Shown piece after piece: positions 49,318 to 60,306 of a stretch of DNA of 64,000 nt. Each line of letters opens with the position of its first letter. The first letter of the stretch is position 1. The notes under the pieces were generated by a model. The model was not told where the DNA came from and did not search any database. It saw nothing but the letters and a program-made list of their open reading frames with translations. The stretch is taken from assembly GCF_009707705.1 (NCBI RefSeq), contig NZ_WLYX01000001.1, positions 1,736,001-1,800,000 of the forward strand, given 5' to 3'. The DNA comes from Paludibacterium denitrificans. Lineage in GTDB: Bacteria; Pseudomonadota; Gammaproteobacteria; Burkholderiales; Chromobacteriaceae. The position numbers and the translations under genes are program-made.

Positions 49318-50379
49318 TGGCTAGCAATTCTTCACAGGCCGATAGCACGGCGCTTTCAGGTATGTGCGATAGATAGCGTTCATGTGTGGCGGTGGTGACC
49401 GCATCAGGGTCAATCAGCGGACCATAATCCGCAGCATTAATAAGGCGATAGCGGGTTTTCCACGGGCGCCATTCGTTGATTTTGCTCGGTCCAAACAGGG
49501 CAACTGTATCTTTCCCCAAGGCTGCCGCCATGTGCATGGGAACCGAGTCGACGCCAACAAACAGTCTGGAGCCATCAATTACCGTTGCCAGCTCGGGCAA
49601 ACTGAGCTGCCCTGCCAACGATATGATACGTGGTGATCTCGCATGGTTCAGGATCGACTCCACTAGTGCCTGTTCTTGTGGTGCTTAAGCGCTGCTGTTA
49701 ACACGATGGGCCAGCCCCTTTCGGCCAACTGCTGTAGGACATGACCAAAACGATCATCTTCCCAACATTTGAAAAACCAGCGTGAAGCAGGATGTACCGC
49801 TATATATGAAGTGGTAATGCCTTTTGCTGCCAGAATATTGGCAATATGTTGTCTATTGGTCTGGCTAATACAAAGTCGGCAACGCGCTTCATCATCCGTT
49901 GGCGTAATGCCGATGACAGATAGCGCCAGCAGATTTTGTTCGACTGTATGGCAGCTATTACTTTCGGCCAACGGTGCCAGATCGCTAAAACAGCGTTTCC
50001 AGATGGTGCCCCGTCTTTTGGGGTAATCAAATCCGATTGCGATTTTGGGGTGCAGCCAGTGCGCTAAGACTGCACCAAACCATTGATCTGATAGGTGAAT
50101 CACCCAGTCGTACTGCTGCGACGCGAGCTTCTTGATCAGTTGCAGTTGGTGCCGGAGCCGAACCCATCCATGCAGGCTCTTGTCTAATCCCCATGTCTGC
50201 TCAATGTCAGGATTGGTTTGCAGCATTGGCAAGGTTTCCTGATAGACCAACATGTCGATTTGGCAATCGGGGAATCGGCTTTTCAGCGTGCGAGCTACCG
50301 GAGTGGCGAGTAGCACATCGCCATGATGCCTCAATTTAATGAGTAAAATACGTTTGGGGGGACTGGCTGTATGGCGCAC
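49298..50379 (-). CDS. GT9-family lipopolysaccharide heptosyltransferase (frame break)
   Basis: A heptosyltransferase of about 359 residues (WaaQ / heptosyltransferase III-like). It opens RILLIKLRHHGDVLLATPVA, the family acceptor segment, and the donor part has ISLAGQLSLPELATVIDGS, then FVGVDSVPMHMAAALGKDTV and ALFGPSKINEWRPW. As read, GCTTAAGC (49683-49690) breaks the frame two bases long versus GCCAGC; repair gives LTAAPAPQEQALVESIL. Its presence supports an LPS inner-core role for the cluster. Two TTCGGCCAAC repeats lie inside, both encoding LAE. Confidence 0.88.
49720..49729 (+). repeat. TTCGGCCAAC repeat (putative uptake sequence)
   Basis: An exact copy in the heptosyltransferase gene; encodes LAE. 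Confidence 0.65.
49963..49972 (+). repeat. TTCGGCCAAC repeat (putative uptake sequence)
   Basis: A second copy in the heptosyltransferase gene; encodes LAE. Confidence 0.65.
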
Positions 50380-50582
50380 AGAAATACTGGTCCTAATGAA
50401 CGAATATTCGTGCCACTCTCTGTTTAGAGCCTTACGAGGTTTGAACCACTCTAACCCGGTGGCTCAATAAATATCGGAACTGGCGACTAAACGTGGCAGA
50501 CGAGGGGGATATCCCCAATAATCTGCCATTTTATACATAAAGTCGGTTTAGGACTGATTATTTAGAATTATTTAGACCGAGA

Positions 50583-50966
50583 CTAGTGTAGTGCGTGGAA
50601 GAGAGGATTGGATGGATCCAGGGCGGCGACCATGCTCCTGGATGGTTTGCCATACTGCCTGGTTCTGCAGCGGCACGCTCACTTCCTTTGCCAAGCGAGA
50701 ATAGGCTTTGCTATCTTCGGCATGCGAATAGGCCCGCAGCAATGTCAGTTTGGCCGGAAGATTGTTGGGTTCTTCCTTGAGAGTGTCTTTCAGGACCCGT
50801 ACGGCATCACCGACACGTCCGTATGCCGGAAAACTTCTGCTTCACCGACTGGATCAATCTGGCGCTGGCGCGGTGGCTTGTAAGTGACTTTTTTCCATGC
50901 CTTGCGGACACCATAGTACGCAACCATAAGACTGAAGCTGAGTGCCAATGCCGTGATTGTATCCAC
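50583..50966 (-). CDS. FimV-like TPR protein, hidden by two frame breaks
   Basis: A small membrane-anchored protein of about 127 residues visible only after joining frames. The N terminus (from GTG 50964-50966) is one helix, VDTITALALSFSLMVAYYGV. The C-terminal domain then reads EAEVFLAYGRVGDAVRVLKD, LPAKLTLLRAYSHAEDSKAY and EHGRRLDPSNPLFHALH, the tetratricopeptide style of the FimV/TspA C-terminal domain. Breaks are CCGG at 50826-50829 (CCTGG expected) and CCAGGG at 50618-50623 (CCAGG expected). It follows aroB at the end of the pilM-Q operon, which suits a role in type IV pili. Confidence 0.6.
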
Positions 50967-51078
50967 CTTGTGTCCCTTCTTGTCCGACTCGCAATACGGT
51001 GATTATTGCGGGCAGCGGGGGCGGGCACAATCCGTAAAAATCCTTAATGCGGATAGTGTTTCTGGATAAAGTCTCCGA

Positions 51079-52191
51079 TTATGACTGGCGCGCGCTCTGC
51101 TCCGTGGCAATAATGTGGCGGCCAGTCAGCAATTTCGTCATGACGGATTTCGGGAGCCCCGGCTGAATGATTGCGTGCCCTAATGCCTTGAGGAGCACAT
51201 AGCGGATAGTTCCTGATTCAACTTTTTTGTCATGGCCCATCAGCTCCAGCCATTGTGCTACCCCGAGGTCTGGAGATTTGATAGGTAGCCCGGCCCGGGA
51301 GATCAGGGTTTCCACGCGCAACACGTCGTCGGCTGTAATCCAGCCCATGGCTGCCGAGGCTGCTGCCGCTAGGACCATTCCGGCTGCGACGGCCTCGCCA
51401 TGTAGCCACGCGCCATAACCCAAGCCGGTTTCAATAGCATGCCCGAAGGTGTGGCCTAAGTTAAGCAACGCACGTATGCCAGATTCTTTTTCATCCTGCT
51501 GGACGATATTCGCTTTCATTTCACACGAACGTCGAATGGCATATTGCAACGCATCAGGGTCTTGCGCCAGCAACGCTTCCATGTGCTCTTCCAGCCACGA
51601 GAGAAAGCTGGCGTCGCCAAGCAGGCCATACTTGATGACTTCGGCCAACCCTGCTGACAGTTCGCGAGTCGGCAGCGTTGCCAGTAGTTCGGTATCGGCA
51701 ATGACGACTTTGGGTTGGTAAAACGCCCCGATCATGTTTTTGCCCAAGGGGTGATTGATGGCAGTTTTACCGCCAACCGATGAGTCCACTTGCGCCAACA
51801 GCGTGGTCGGGATCTGTATGAATGGTGCTCCCCGTTGGTAACAGGCTGCGGCGAACCCTGTCATGTCGCCAATCACTCCCCCCCGAGGGCAATCAGCGTA
51901 GTTTTTCGTTCGCAGTGACCACGCAGCAGTGCGTCGAAAATGAGATTCAGTGTTTCCCGGTGTTTTGTGATCTTCGCCATCGGGCAGAATGATGGGGGTT
52001 ACTTCAACGTCATGTTCGGCCAACTTCTTCTGAAGCCGGACGAGATACAGTGGCGCCACCACCGTGTTGGTGACGATGGCAACCTTGGGGATCGGCAGAT
52101 GAGGTAGAAGTAACTCGACCTGATCCAGTAGCCCCCGGCCAATATGAATCGGATAGCGAGTGTCGGGCAGGGTGAGGTCGAGGGTAATCAT
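51079..52191 (-). CDS. aroB: 3-dehydroquinate synthase (compensating indels)
   Basis: AroB of 370 residues, which makes 3-dehydroquinate in the shikimate pathway. [38 protein letters not shown] and [19 protein letters not shown] (zinc His residues) are present. About 36 residues (near 51890-51985) are out of frame between an extra base at the CCGGG near 51957 and a missing G in the G-run at 51888-51894; in the right frame this stretch reads like the family ([17 protein letters not shown]). As read the protein would lack a functional NAD site there, so error is likely. It sits four bases from aroK. Confidence 0.92.
   Translation of the reverse strand: MITLDLTLPDTRYPIHIGRGLLDQVELLLPHLPIPKVAIVTNTVVAPLYLVRLQKKLAEHDVEVTPIILPDGEDHKTPGNTESHFRRTAAWSLRTKNYADCPRGGVIGDMTGFAAACYQRGAPFIQIPTTLLAQVDSSVGGKTAINHPLGKNMIGAFYQPKVVIADTELLATLPTRELSAGLAEVIKYGLLGDASFLSWLEEHMEALLAQDPDALQYAIRRSCEMKANIVQQDEKESGIRALLNLGHTFGHAIETGLGYGAWLHGEAVAAGMVLAAAASAAMGWITADDVLRVETLISRAGLPIKSPDLGVAQWLELMGHDKKVESGTIRYVLLKALGHAIIQPGLPKSVMTKLLTGRHIIATEQSARQS
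51640..51649 (+). repeat. TTCGGCCAAC repeat (putative uptake sequence)
   Basis: An exact copy in aroB; encodes LAE. Confidence 0.7.
52015..52024 (+). repeat. TTCGGCCAAC repeat (putative uptake sequence)
   Basis: A second copy in aroB; encodes LAE. Confidence 0.65.
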
Positions 52192-52195
52192 TGCT

Positions 52196-52735
52196 TCAAA
52201 TTCCGTGCTGATGGGGGCGTGACTGCAATTGGGTAAGCAAGCGTGAGACCAGGATGTTCACATTTTGCTGGGAGGTATCGACGACCACATCGGCAATTTC
52301 CCGATAGAGTGGATCGCGTTCCTGAAACAAGGCTTCCAGCTTCGCGCGTGGATCTGCTGTTTGCAGTAGTGGACGACTCTTGTCGTGCTGGGTACGCAAT
52401 AAAATGTCGTCAATCGAGGCACGTAAATAAATCACCGTGCCATGTCTTGCTAATTGCAGCCGGTTTTCCTGGCGCAGGATGGCGCCACCACCGGTAGCCA
52501 GAACTATATTGTCCAGCTTGACTAGATCGGCAATGGCACGACTTTCCCGGTCGCGGAAACGCTGCTCACCCTCGATTTCGAAGATGGTCGAGATTTTGAC
52601 GCCAGCTCGGGCTTCTATTTCTTGGTCAGAATCATAGAAGGTTTTGTCCGTTTTGCGGGCAAGCGCGCGCCCTACGGTGGTTTTCCCCGCGCCCATTAAG
52701 CCAACTAGAAAAAAATTGCCTGCCAGTTTTTCCAT
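52196..52735 (-). CDS. aroK: Shikimate kinase
   Basis: Shikimate kinase of 179 residues. The P-loop is [17 protein letters not shown], followed by [19 protein letters not shown] (substrate Asp and Arg) and the [14 protein letters not shown] glycine motif; [16 protein letters not shown] is the lid end. The start [12 protein letters not shown] at 52733-52735 matches the family better than the longer open frame. It is intact and sits between pilQ and aroB, the common betaproteobacterial order. Confidence 0.93.
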   Translation of the reverse strand: MEKLAGNFFLVGLMGAGKTTVGRALARKTDKTFYDSDQEIEARAGVKISTIFEIEGEQRFRDRESRAIADLVKLDNIVLATGGGAILRQENRLQLARHGTVIYLRASIDDILLRTQHDKSRPLLQTADPRAKLEALFQERDPLYREIADVVVDTSQQNVNILVSRLLTQLQSRPHQHGI

Positions 52736-52780
52736 GGCAGGCATTGTAGCCGAAGCTGGCGCAATCTGTCTTTGCAACGC

Positions 52781-54883
52781 TTATCGATTGTAAGAGTTGA
52801 TGTCGTCAACAACCTTCGGTGTAATGAAAACGAGCAGCTCGGTACGTTTGTCATATTCAGCCTTGTTGCGGAATAGCGCGCCAAGGAACGGAATATCACC
52901 AAAGAACGGTACCTTATTGACGGTTTTGTCGACCTGTTGCTGGTAGATACCGCCAATTACGACCGTCCCGCCATTTTCTACCAATACTTGCGTTTGGACT
53001 TTCTTGGTGTCAATTGCAGGTTCCGTGCCGACGTAGGTTGTGCTTGGCGTATCCTTGTTGATCTGGATATCGAGTAGCACATGGTTATCCGGTGTAATTT
53101 GCGGCTTCACCTTCAGACTCATGACGGCTTTTTTGAACGAGGTAGACGTGGCACCGCTGGAGCTGGCTTCCTGATAAGGAATTTCCGTACCCTGTTCGAT
53201 ATTGGCTTCCATCCGGTCGGCTGTCATCACGCGCGGGCTGGAGATGACCTTGCCTTTTTCTTCAGTTTGCAGCGCATTCAATTCCAAACCAATCAGTGCC
53301 GACTTACCTGCACTGTACAGGGCGGAAATGGTGCCTCCTGTCGTAGAGTTGATTGGCAAGTTGACGCCATTGCCTACGGTATAGGTCGTGCCGTTATTCA
53401 AGGCCGTACGGTTATTAATGGTGGTTGCCAGAGGGTTACCACTGATAATGCCGTTACTAGTTGCCCGGTCATAGGAAAGTCTTACCCCCAGATCACGGCT
53501 CCAGTTATCGGTTGCTTCAACGATACGCGCTTCAATCAGTACCTGTTTGACTGCTACATCGGTCTTGCTGACCAAGTCTCTGATTTTATCGATAACGCTA
53601 GAGACATCATTGATGATCAGCGTATTGGTCTTTGGATCAATCAGCGCGCTGCCACGACTGGAGAGAATGCCTTCTTTCTTCGGCCCGGTGGTATTTTCAC
53701 CATCAAGGATTTTTTTGAAATCTTCGGCCGAGCGGTAGCGCAGTACAAACGTTTCAGAACGGGTCGGCTCTAGGGTGGTCAGTTGCTGACGCGCTTCCAG
53801 TGCGTTGTTTGTCCTGTGCCATCATCTCACTGCTGGGGGCAATGTGGATAACATTGCCGTTGCGGCGCTGATCCAGCCCTTTGGCCTGCAGGATTAGATC
53901 AAGAGCCTGATCCCATGGAACGTCTTTCAGACGCAGGGTAATGTTCCCGGAGACCGAATCACTGGTAACGATGTTAAGGCCGGTGAACTCGGCAATCACC
54001 TGAAGCACGGTGCGCACTTCCACATTCTGGAAGTTCAATGACAGCTTGTTGCCTTTGTAGCGCGGCTTCAGATTGAAGTCCTGATTGGCTGTGTTTTCTG
54101 CAGCCATTTTACGTACTTCAATGACTAGCTTGCGTTCGCTTTGGTAAGACGAGAAATCCCAATCGCCATGTGGTTGGATGACAATCCGGCTGTTACGGCC
54201 TTTGTTGCTCGCCTCAACACGAGTGATCGGCGTGGCAAAGTCCGTCACATCCAGTCGACGTTGTTGGCTGCGAAGCAAATTCGCTCCCATGACGTCAATG
54301 ACGATATTTTTCCCTTCACGGCGTACGTCGGTTGGCGTTCCCTCTGCTTAACCAGTGCAATTTCAACCCTGCCCTCGCCATTGCTGCCACGACGGAAATC
54401 AAGTCCCAGTGGCGGATTGCCATAGGATTGAGGGGTGTCATCCGGCATGTAGGACGACGTTGTATCTTCTTGTGGGGCTGAGTTGTGCGTTACTTTGTTC
54501 AGATCGCCGTTCAGCTTGACGGTCAGTTTATTGCCATTAACCGTTGTGCTGTATGCCGCGTTCTTTGCCAGATTTAATACCAAGCGTGCACGACCATTAG
54601 CGGCCACGGCGATAGCTGATTTGACCACCGGGTTACTGAAGTTGACCGCTGGTTTGGATAGCTTGACCGTAGTGTTGGCAAAGTCAAAAGCAATGCGGGG
54701 CGGGTTGGCAATCGAGAAGCTGTTGGGTTTGATGGCCGGACCATCGAAAACTACCTGTAACAACTGTTCATCACCATCGCTCTTGGCGACATCAATACTG
54801 GTAATGGCCGCTCCGGCCTGCGCCAAGCTGAATGCAAGCGCCAGCCCCAATCCCGATAAGAGTTTTATGGAGTGTTTGGTCAT
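52781..54883 (-). CDS. pilQ: Type IV pilus secretin PilQ (two breaks)
   Basis: The outer-membrane secretin of type IV pili and of DNA uptake, about 699 residues. A signal peptide (LLSGLGLALAFSLAQAGA) and AMIN domains (residues 30-260) are followed by the secretin/TonB N-terminal domain (LNFQNVEVRTVLQVIAEFTG), N1 (TNTLIINDVSSVIDKIRDLV) and the secretin barrel (VKQVLIEARIVEATDNWSRD, then VPFFGDIPFLGALFRN). As read, GCTTAACC at 54346-54353 and an extra A near 53808 break the frame; both repairs give continuous family sequence. The start overlaps the pilP stop by four bases. Confidence 0.93.
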
Positions 54884-55398
54884 GGTTTCTGCCCTTGTTC
54901 ATCAAGGTACATGCTGGTAGCGCGCTGTACCCATTCCCCGTTCAGGTCTTCTACTGTTTCTGAAAGCTCGATTTCCGTTTCGGTGATCCGTTTGACTCGA
55001 CCGAAGTTGGGACCGACAAAGTTACCAGACTGCACTCGATACACGGCATTGTCAGGTGTTTTGATCAAGCCAAAGTTCATGTTGCCGCGCTTGAGGGTGC
55101 CTACCATCTTTAGCTTGTCAAGATCATATTCTTCCAGTGCTTCGCGTGGTCGTTTGAAGTCGGGAGCATTGGCACCTAGTTGCCGCTTGGCAACCAGCAG
55201 CTTTTGCGGATTGAATGGATCCAGCATGTTGAACGCCTGATAACTAAATGGGGCGTAAGGCTGAACTTGCGGCATGGGTTCTATTTGCCCGCGTAAGTTC
55301 TTGCTGGAGTCATGCATCCATTGTTTCAAATCATCATTGTCACGGCTGACGCAGCCCAACAATGTCAATGACAGGGCGCAGGCGAATATTTTTTTCAT
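54880..55398 (-). CDS. pilP: Type IV pilus assembly lipoprotein PilP
   Basis: A 172-residue inner-membrane lipoprotein that links the PilNO complex to the PilQ secretin. The lipobox is LTLLGCVSRD. The conserved C-terminal domain has LKMVGTLKRGNMNFGLIKTP and VYRVQSGNFVGPNFGRVKRI, then ETVEDLNGEWVQRATSMYL. It is intact. Coupled translation with pilQ (ATGA overlap) and an 11-base gap from pilO fit the single operon. Confidence 0.94.
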   Translation of the reverse strand: MKKIFACALSLTLLGCVSRDNDDLKQWMHDSSKNLRGQIEPMPQVQPYAPFSYQAFNMLDPFNPQKLLVAKRQLGANAPDFKRPREALEEYDLDKLKMVGTLKRGNMNFGLIKTPDNAVYRVQSGNFVGPNFGRVKRITETEIELSETVEDLNGEWVQRATSMYLDEQGQKP

Positions 55399-55408
55399 GG
55401 TTTCGCCC

Positions 55409-56029
55409 TTACTTTTTAGCGGGTTGGCTAGCTGCCGCTACGCGTTCTTGTGGTTCCAGCGCACGATAAGTTTTGGCGATGGCATCCATTGTCAGCCGTG
55501 GTTCCTTTCCCGCGCCGGGATTGAGGCTGATTTCGCCTATCGTGACAATTCGTGATAGCTGGGCGACATCGCTGACAAATGCGGCCAAGTCGGAGTAGCT
55601 ACCGCTGAGCTTGATGGTAATCGGTAGCTCCGCCATCTCTGCTGTTTTGACTTCAGGGTTGGGTTTGAATAGTTCGAACTGTAAGCCCCTGCCAGTACCC
55701 GCCTGGTTGATTTCCGTCAACAATTTGTCCATATCGGATTTGGTCGGGAGCTGGCGTAATAGCGCACCAAAGGATTGCTCAATTTCCTTTAGTTGCTTCT
55801 GTAAGGCTTCCAGATTAATGGCCTGGCGCTTTTTGTCTAAGAATGTCTGTTTCAGCTGTTCTTCTTTTTGCTGGGCTCCGTGCAATTGATCCAGTTGATC
55901 ACTTAAAACGAAGAAATACCCCAGCACAATGAAGGCCGTGGCGAACAGAGCCAAGATGAAACCTTGTGCAGGCAGTGGCCAGTTAGGTATGTCCTTGGGG
56001 TCTAGATTGCGAAATTCATCAAGCGTCAT
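55409..56029 (-). CDS. pilO: Type IV pilus alignment protein PilO
   Basis: A 206-residue bitopic membrane protein that dimerises with PilN. One helix (GFILALFATAFIVLGYFFVL) is followed by a coiled coil (about 50-90) and the ferredoxin-like periplasmic domain with SYSDLAAFVSDVAQLSRIV and PRLTMDAIAKTYRAL. It is intact. Its start overlaps the pilN stop by four bases. Confidence 0.94.
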   Translation of the reverse strand: MTLDEFRNLDPKDIPNWPLPAQGFILALFATAFIVLGYFFVLSDQLDQLHGAQQKEEQLKQTFLDKKRQAINLEALQKQLKEIEQSFGALLRQLPTKSDMDKLLTEINQAGTGRGLQFELFKPNPEVKTAEMAELPITIKLSGSYSDLAAFVSDVAQLSRIVTIGEISLNPGAGKEPRLTMDAIAKTYRALEPQERVAAASQPAKK

Positions 56030-56622
56030 GGCTGTTTGGCTCCCTGCGGTTGCGGCGCGGTGGGTGCTTGTGGGGCGACCAAGGGTTGTCGTAGGTTGGT
56101 AGTCAGCGTGAATTCGTTAACGCGTTGGTTGTTGACGATTGAGGCTTTGACTTCAACAACCGTGGCTGGGCCGAATGTCTCGGATTCGGCCAAAGTACGC
56201 ATATAGTTGGATACCACGGCGCCAGACAGCGCATAGCCTGTCAGTGTGAAGAGGCTGCCACTCTGTTTGACGCTTTTCAGGTAAACCCCGTCCGGGGTCT
56301 GGCGAGTGAGCTGATCGAAAATATGTACGGACTCATTACGGCCCGCCTGCAGTTTTTCCACCAGCTGTTTGCGCGCCAGTAATTCATCCCGTTGTTTCTT
56401 CAGGGCCCCGATATTCTTGATCTGTTGATCCAGCTTGGCGGTTTCCTGTTGCAGGAACTGGTTGCGTTCTTCCTGAGTGGAGATTCGTTGACTCAGAATG
56501 GCATAAGAACCGCCCACGAGCAGCAAGGCAGTGACCAATGTCGCGCCCAGCAATATCTGGAAGCGCAGGCGATGAGCGGCTTTCTTCTGCTGGCGATGGG
56601 GTAAGAGGTTGATGCGTATCAT
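56026..56622 (-). CDS. pilN: Type IV pilus assembly protein PilN
   Basis: A 198-residue bitopic membrane protein. The N-terminal MIRINLLPHRQQKKA is the invariant motif that inserts into PilM; one helix (ILLGATLVTALLLVGGSYA) is followed by a coiled coil and the periplasmic fold with VHIFDQLTRQTPDGVYLKSV. It is intact and shares one base with the end of pilM. Confidence 0.95.
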   Translation of the reverse strand: MIRINLLPHRQQKKAAHRLRFQILLGATLVTALLLVGGSYAILSQRISTQEERNQFLQQETAKLDQQIKNIGALKKQRDELLARKQLVEKLQAGRNESVHIFDQLTRQTPDGVYLKSVKQSGSLFTLTGYALSGAVVSNYMRTLAESETFGPATVVEVKASIVNNQRVNEFTLTTNLRQPLVAPQAPTAPQPQGAKQP

Positions 56623-57734
56623 CAGTCAAACCTCCTCATGGCGAGTCCGCTGGCAACAAGCAAGGCTGGAGCATCCATCAAAAGCTCTTTGAGTCGAATG
56701 GCGCCGGAATGAACCATGGTGGTAAACGGGTTGGCGATCATGGTGCTGATTTGCGTGCGTCCGGCTACCGCGTCATCCAGCCCGGTCAGCATGCTGCAGC
56801 CGCCTGCCAGCAGAATGTAATCGACACGGATGTATTGGGAGACGCTGACTGTGGTGTAGAAAAACTGTAGCGCACGTTGGATCTCTTGGGACAGTGCGTC
56901 GACGAATGGGTGCATCAACTCCGACTCATACCCCTCGGGGAGTGTCATGTTGCGTTTGCCGTGTTCTGCCTCGTCCAGACTGATGCCGTAGCGGCGCTGG
57001 ATGTCACGAGTCAGTTGCTGGCCGCCAAATGCCTGTTCCCGGTAATACAGCTGCTGTCCATTGCGGATAACGTTGCAGTGAATCTTGGTGGCACCGATAT
57101 CGAACAGTGCAAAAGTCTGATTCAAGCCGTGATCCGGCAGTTGGCGCTGGACTTGTTCGAACGCCGTCATCATGGCGAATGATTCGACATCGACGATGTG
57201 GGCGTGCAGACCGGCCATTTCGACGGCGGCAACCCGTTCTTCCACTTTTTCTTTACGTGCGGCGCACAACAAGACCTCGAGGTCTTCTGCGCTGGCAGGA
57301 GATGGCCCCAATACCTGATAGTCCAGATTTACCTCTTCCAGCGGGAACGGGATGATCTGATTGGCTTCAGATTCGATCAGTCCTTCCATGTCGTCTGACT
57401 GACTGATAGGCACCAGCAGTTTCTTGTAGATCGCCATGGAGGTAGGAATGGCAACGGCGACGTTCTTGGTGGAACTGCCAAGCCGTTTCCAAGCCTTGCG
57501 GATCGTGTCGGCAATGCTCTCGATTTCAACAAGATTACCTTCGCTTACCGCATCTTTGGGTAGCGCCTCTATGACGTACCGCTCAATCTGGTAATTCTTG
57601 CCTGCGCGAGTCAGCTCGACCAGTTTGACGGCGGTACTGCTGATATCAAGACCGAGCAACGGAACGTTCTTGGATTGACGCAATCCAAGTTGCTCAAGCC
57701 ACTGGGTTCCGAACCCCAATTTGTCGGATAGCAT
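56622..57734 (-). CDS. pilM: Type IV pilus assembly protein PilM
   Basis: A 370-residue cytoplasmic actin-like ATPase of the pilus inner-membrane platform. The FtsA/PilM nucleotide motifs are seen in VPLLGLDISSTAVKLVEL (phosphate 1), ALFDIGATKIHCNVI (phosphate 2) and ILLAGGCSMLTGLDDAV (adenosine). It binds the N terminus of PilN. It is the first gene of pilMNOPQ-aroK-aroB and is divergent from mrcA across 113 bases. It is intact. Confidence 0.95.
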   Translation of the reverse strand: MLSDKLGFGTQWLEQLGLRQSKNVPLLGLDISSTAVKLVELTRAGKNYQIERYVIEALPKDAVSEGNLVEIESIADTIRKAWKRLGSSTKNVAVAIPTSMAIYKKLLVPISQSDDMEGLIESEANQIIPFPLEEVNLDYQVLGPSPASAEDLEVLLCAARKEKVEERVAAVEMAGLHAHIVDVESFAMMTAFEQVQRQLPDHGLNQTFALFDIGATKIHCNVIRNGQQLYYREQAFGGQQLTRDIQRRYGISLDEAEHGKRNMTLPEGYESELMHPFVDALSQEIQRALQFFYTTVSVSQYIRVDYILLAGGCSMLTGLDDAVAGRTQISTMIANPFTTMVHSGAIRLKELLMDAPALLVASGLAMRRFD

Positions 57735-57787
57735 CGATTAGTCCCCGATGATCTAATACGACATAAAATTGCTGTCGTTATCAATCG

Positions 57788-57818
57788 TTGTCTTGTTGAC
57801 CGCTCAAGACGGTATAAT
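57788..57818 (+). promoter_or_regulatory. Candidate mrcA promoter
   Basis: A consensus -10 box TATAAT (57813-57818) lies 30 bases before the mrcA start. The best -35 is TTGTCT (57788-57793) at a long 19-base spacing, so the assignment is tentative. Confidence 0.4.
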
Positions 57819-57847
57819 CCGCTTTCTTGCGGAAGCCCATTGTAATT

Positions 57848-60223
57848 ATGCTCAGACGACTACTTGCGATTTTGGCCGGTCTTGTTATCGGTGGCGTGGT
57901 GCTTGTTGCTGGCGCCATGACCATCGCAATCATCATAACTTACCCACGTTTGCCAAGTCTTGATGCATTGACCGATTATCGTCCAAAAATTCCATTGCGG
58001 GTATATTCCGCAGACAACCAACTGATCGGTGAATTTGGCGAAGAGCGCCGCTCCTTCACCCGAATACACGAAGTGCCACAGCTGATGAAGCAGGCCATTC
58101 TCTCTGCTGAGGATGAGCGCTTCTACCAGCATAGCGGGGTGGACTATGTTGGCGTGCTGCGAGCGGCGGTCGGCAACCTGGTCTCCGGGCATGCGCGTTC
58201 TGGTGCCAGTACCATCACCATGCAGGTGGCGCGTAACTTCTTCCTGTCCAGCGAAAAGACCTTCTCACGCAAATTTAATGAAGCCTTGTTGGCGTTCAAG
58301 ATTGAGCACACGCTGTCCAAGGATCAGATTCTGGAGTTGTACTTCAACCAGATTTACCTCGGCCAACGTGCCTATGGCTTTGCGGCGGCAGCGCAGGCCT
58401 ACTATGGTAAGTCTCTGAATCAATTGACGGTTTCCGAGATGGCAATGCTGGCTGGTCTACCCAAGGCACCATCTGCTTATAACCCGATCGTCAATCCGGC
58501 GCGGGCCAAATTGCGTCAGCAATATGTATTGCGTCGCATGCGAGAGCTGAATTTCATTACGGCCGATCAGTATGAAGTGGCGCGTAATGAACCGCTGAAG
58601 TTGGCTCGCCCCACCATGGATGTGAGCCAGCCTGGCCAGTATGTTGCGGAAATGGTTCGTCAGGCGATGTACGAGCGCTATAAAGATGCTGCCTATACGC
58701 AAGGTTTCCGCGTGTTTACCACGCTGGACAGTGAGCACCAGCGTTGGGCCTATGACGCCTTGCGCGCCGGGTTGATCGATTACGATCGCAAGCAAGGCTA
58801 TCGCGGGCCGGAAAGTTTTGTTGACGTGGCGGGCATGGAAGGTGACGAGCAAGCTGAAGCCCTGGATGATGCACTGTCTGAAATTCGCGACAGTGGTGAC
58901 ATGCAGGCGGCGATTGTGTTGTCGGCGAAGCCCTCTGAGGTGCGTGCTTACATGCGTGGCGGTCGGGTGGCTGTGATCAAGGGCTCCGGGCTGGATTTTG
59001 CTCGCCGGTCGCTTGGTGGTCGCGTTTCGGCCAACCAGCAATTGCGCCGCGGTGCGGTCATCCGCGTGCGGGCAAACGCCAAGGGCTATTGGGAAATCGT
59101 ACAGATGCCGGAGGTGGAAGGGGCTTTTGTCTCGGTTGATCCGCGAACCGGTGCGGTTCGTGCTCTGGTGGGGGGCTTTGATTTCAACCGTAGTGGTTTC
59201 AATCATGTGGTACAGGCTTGGCGCCAACCGGGTTCAACCTTTAAGCCGTTTATTTATTCAGCCGGGATTGAACGTGGCATTACGCCAGCAACCTTCATCA
59301 ATGATGCGCCGCTGACGGTGCCTTCTGACGTGGGTGGCCAGAAGTGGGAGCCGAAAAACGATGATGGCAAATTTGCTTAAGCATGATCTCGATGCGCCGC
59401 GCATTGACACTGTCCAAGAACCTGGTGTCTGTGCGGGTGTTGATGGCGGTGGGAACGGACTATGCCCAGCAGTACATCCAGCGTTTTGGTTTTTCGCCGA
59501 AGCAGCATCCGGCTTACCTGACCATGGCGCTGGGGGCAGGGGCAGTGACGCCGTTGCAGATGGTGGAAGGCTATTCGGTGTTTGCCAATGGCGGCTACCG
59601 TGTCAAAGCCTACTTTATTGACCGGATCGAAGATCCTTCCGGTCATGTGCTGGCGAAAACCGCTCCGTCAGTGGCCGGGCAGAGCGCGCCGCAAGCCATT
59701 GATCCGCGTAATGCTTTTATCATGACGTCGATGATGAAAGATGTGGTGCGCTACGGTACGGCGAACAAGGCGATGAGCCCGGGGCGCATGGATTTGGCGG
59801 GTAAAACCGGTACCACCAGTGATTTCAAGGATGCTTGGTTTGTTGGTTTCAACCCGGCGCTGGTAGCGGCAACTTGGGTAGGCTTTGACAAACCGCGTAC
59901 TCTTGGCCGTTACGGCTATGGTGGGACGGCAGCGTTGCCAATCTGGATGAACTACATGGCAAACGCGCTCAAGCATGTGCCGGAAGTCGACTTGCCGGTG
60001 CCGTCCGGTGTCGTGGTCAAGGCGGGGGCCGGGTTGCATGGTGGCGATGAATACTTCTATGAGGAATTCCAGAAAACCAATCCGGATCTGCAAATCGATA
60101 ATCACGGTGTAGTGCCCTGGTGGGCGTAATCGTGATGCTTCGGCACCGGATGGCGGTGCAGACTCCGGTGACGCGCCTGCAGCTCAGGATGCGGTGGAAA
60201 ATGTTAAGGATTTGCTGTTCTGA
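57848..60223 (+). CDS. mrcA: Class A penicillin-binding protein 1A (two breaks)
   Basis: A bifunctional peptidoglycan synthase of about 790 residues. One N-terminal helix (LLAILAGLVIGGVVLVAGAM) is followed by the GT51 glycosyltransferase (AILSAEDERFYQHSGVD with catalytic Glu, GASTITMQVARNFFLS, KDQILELYFNQIYLGQRAYG), an OB-like insert and the transpeptidase (active Ser in RQPGSTFKPFIYSAGIE; SKN in ALTLSKNLVSVRV; KTG in DLAGKTGTTSDFKDAWF). Breaks are GCTTAAGC (59375-59382) just before SKN, and CCCTGG for CCTGG (60115-60120), which hides the acidic C-terminal tail ending ENVKDLLF at 60223. It is divergent from pilM, as in other betaproteobacteria. Confidence 0.93.
59026..59035 (+). repeat. TTCGGCCAAC repeat (putative uptake sequence)
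   Basis: An exact copy in mrcA; encodes SAN. Confidence 0.7.
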
Positions 60224-60270
60224 GTCTTTATGCTTGATGTGGAGTAGATGGCGCTAACTGCTGTCGCACG

Positions 60271-60306
60271 AAAAATGCCCCGGTTACATTCCGGGGCATT
60301 TTTTTG
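60271..60306 (+). terminator. Rho-independent terminator of mrcA
   Basis: The 13-bp stem AAAAATGCCCCGG / CCGGGGCATTTTT with a 7-base loop runs into a T tract. It lies 47 bases after the restored mrcA stop. Confidence 0.9.
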
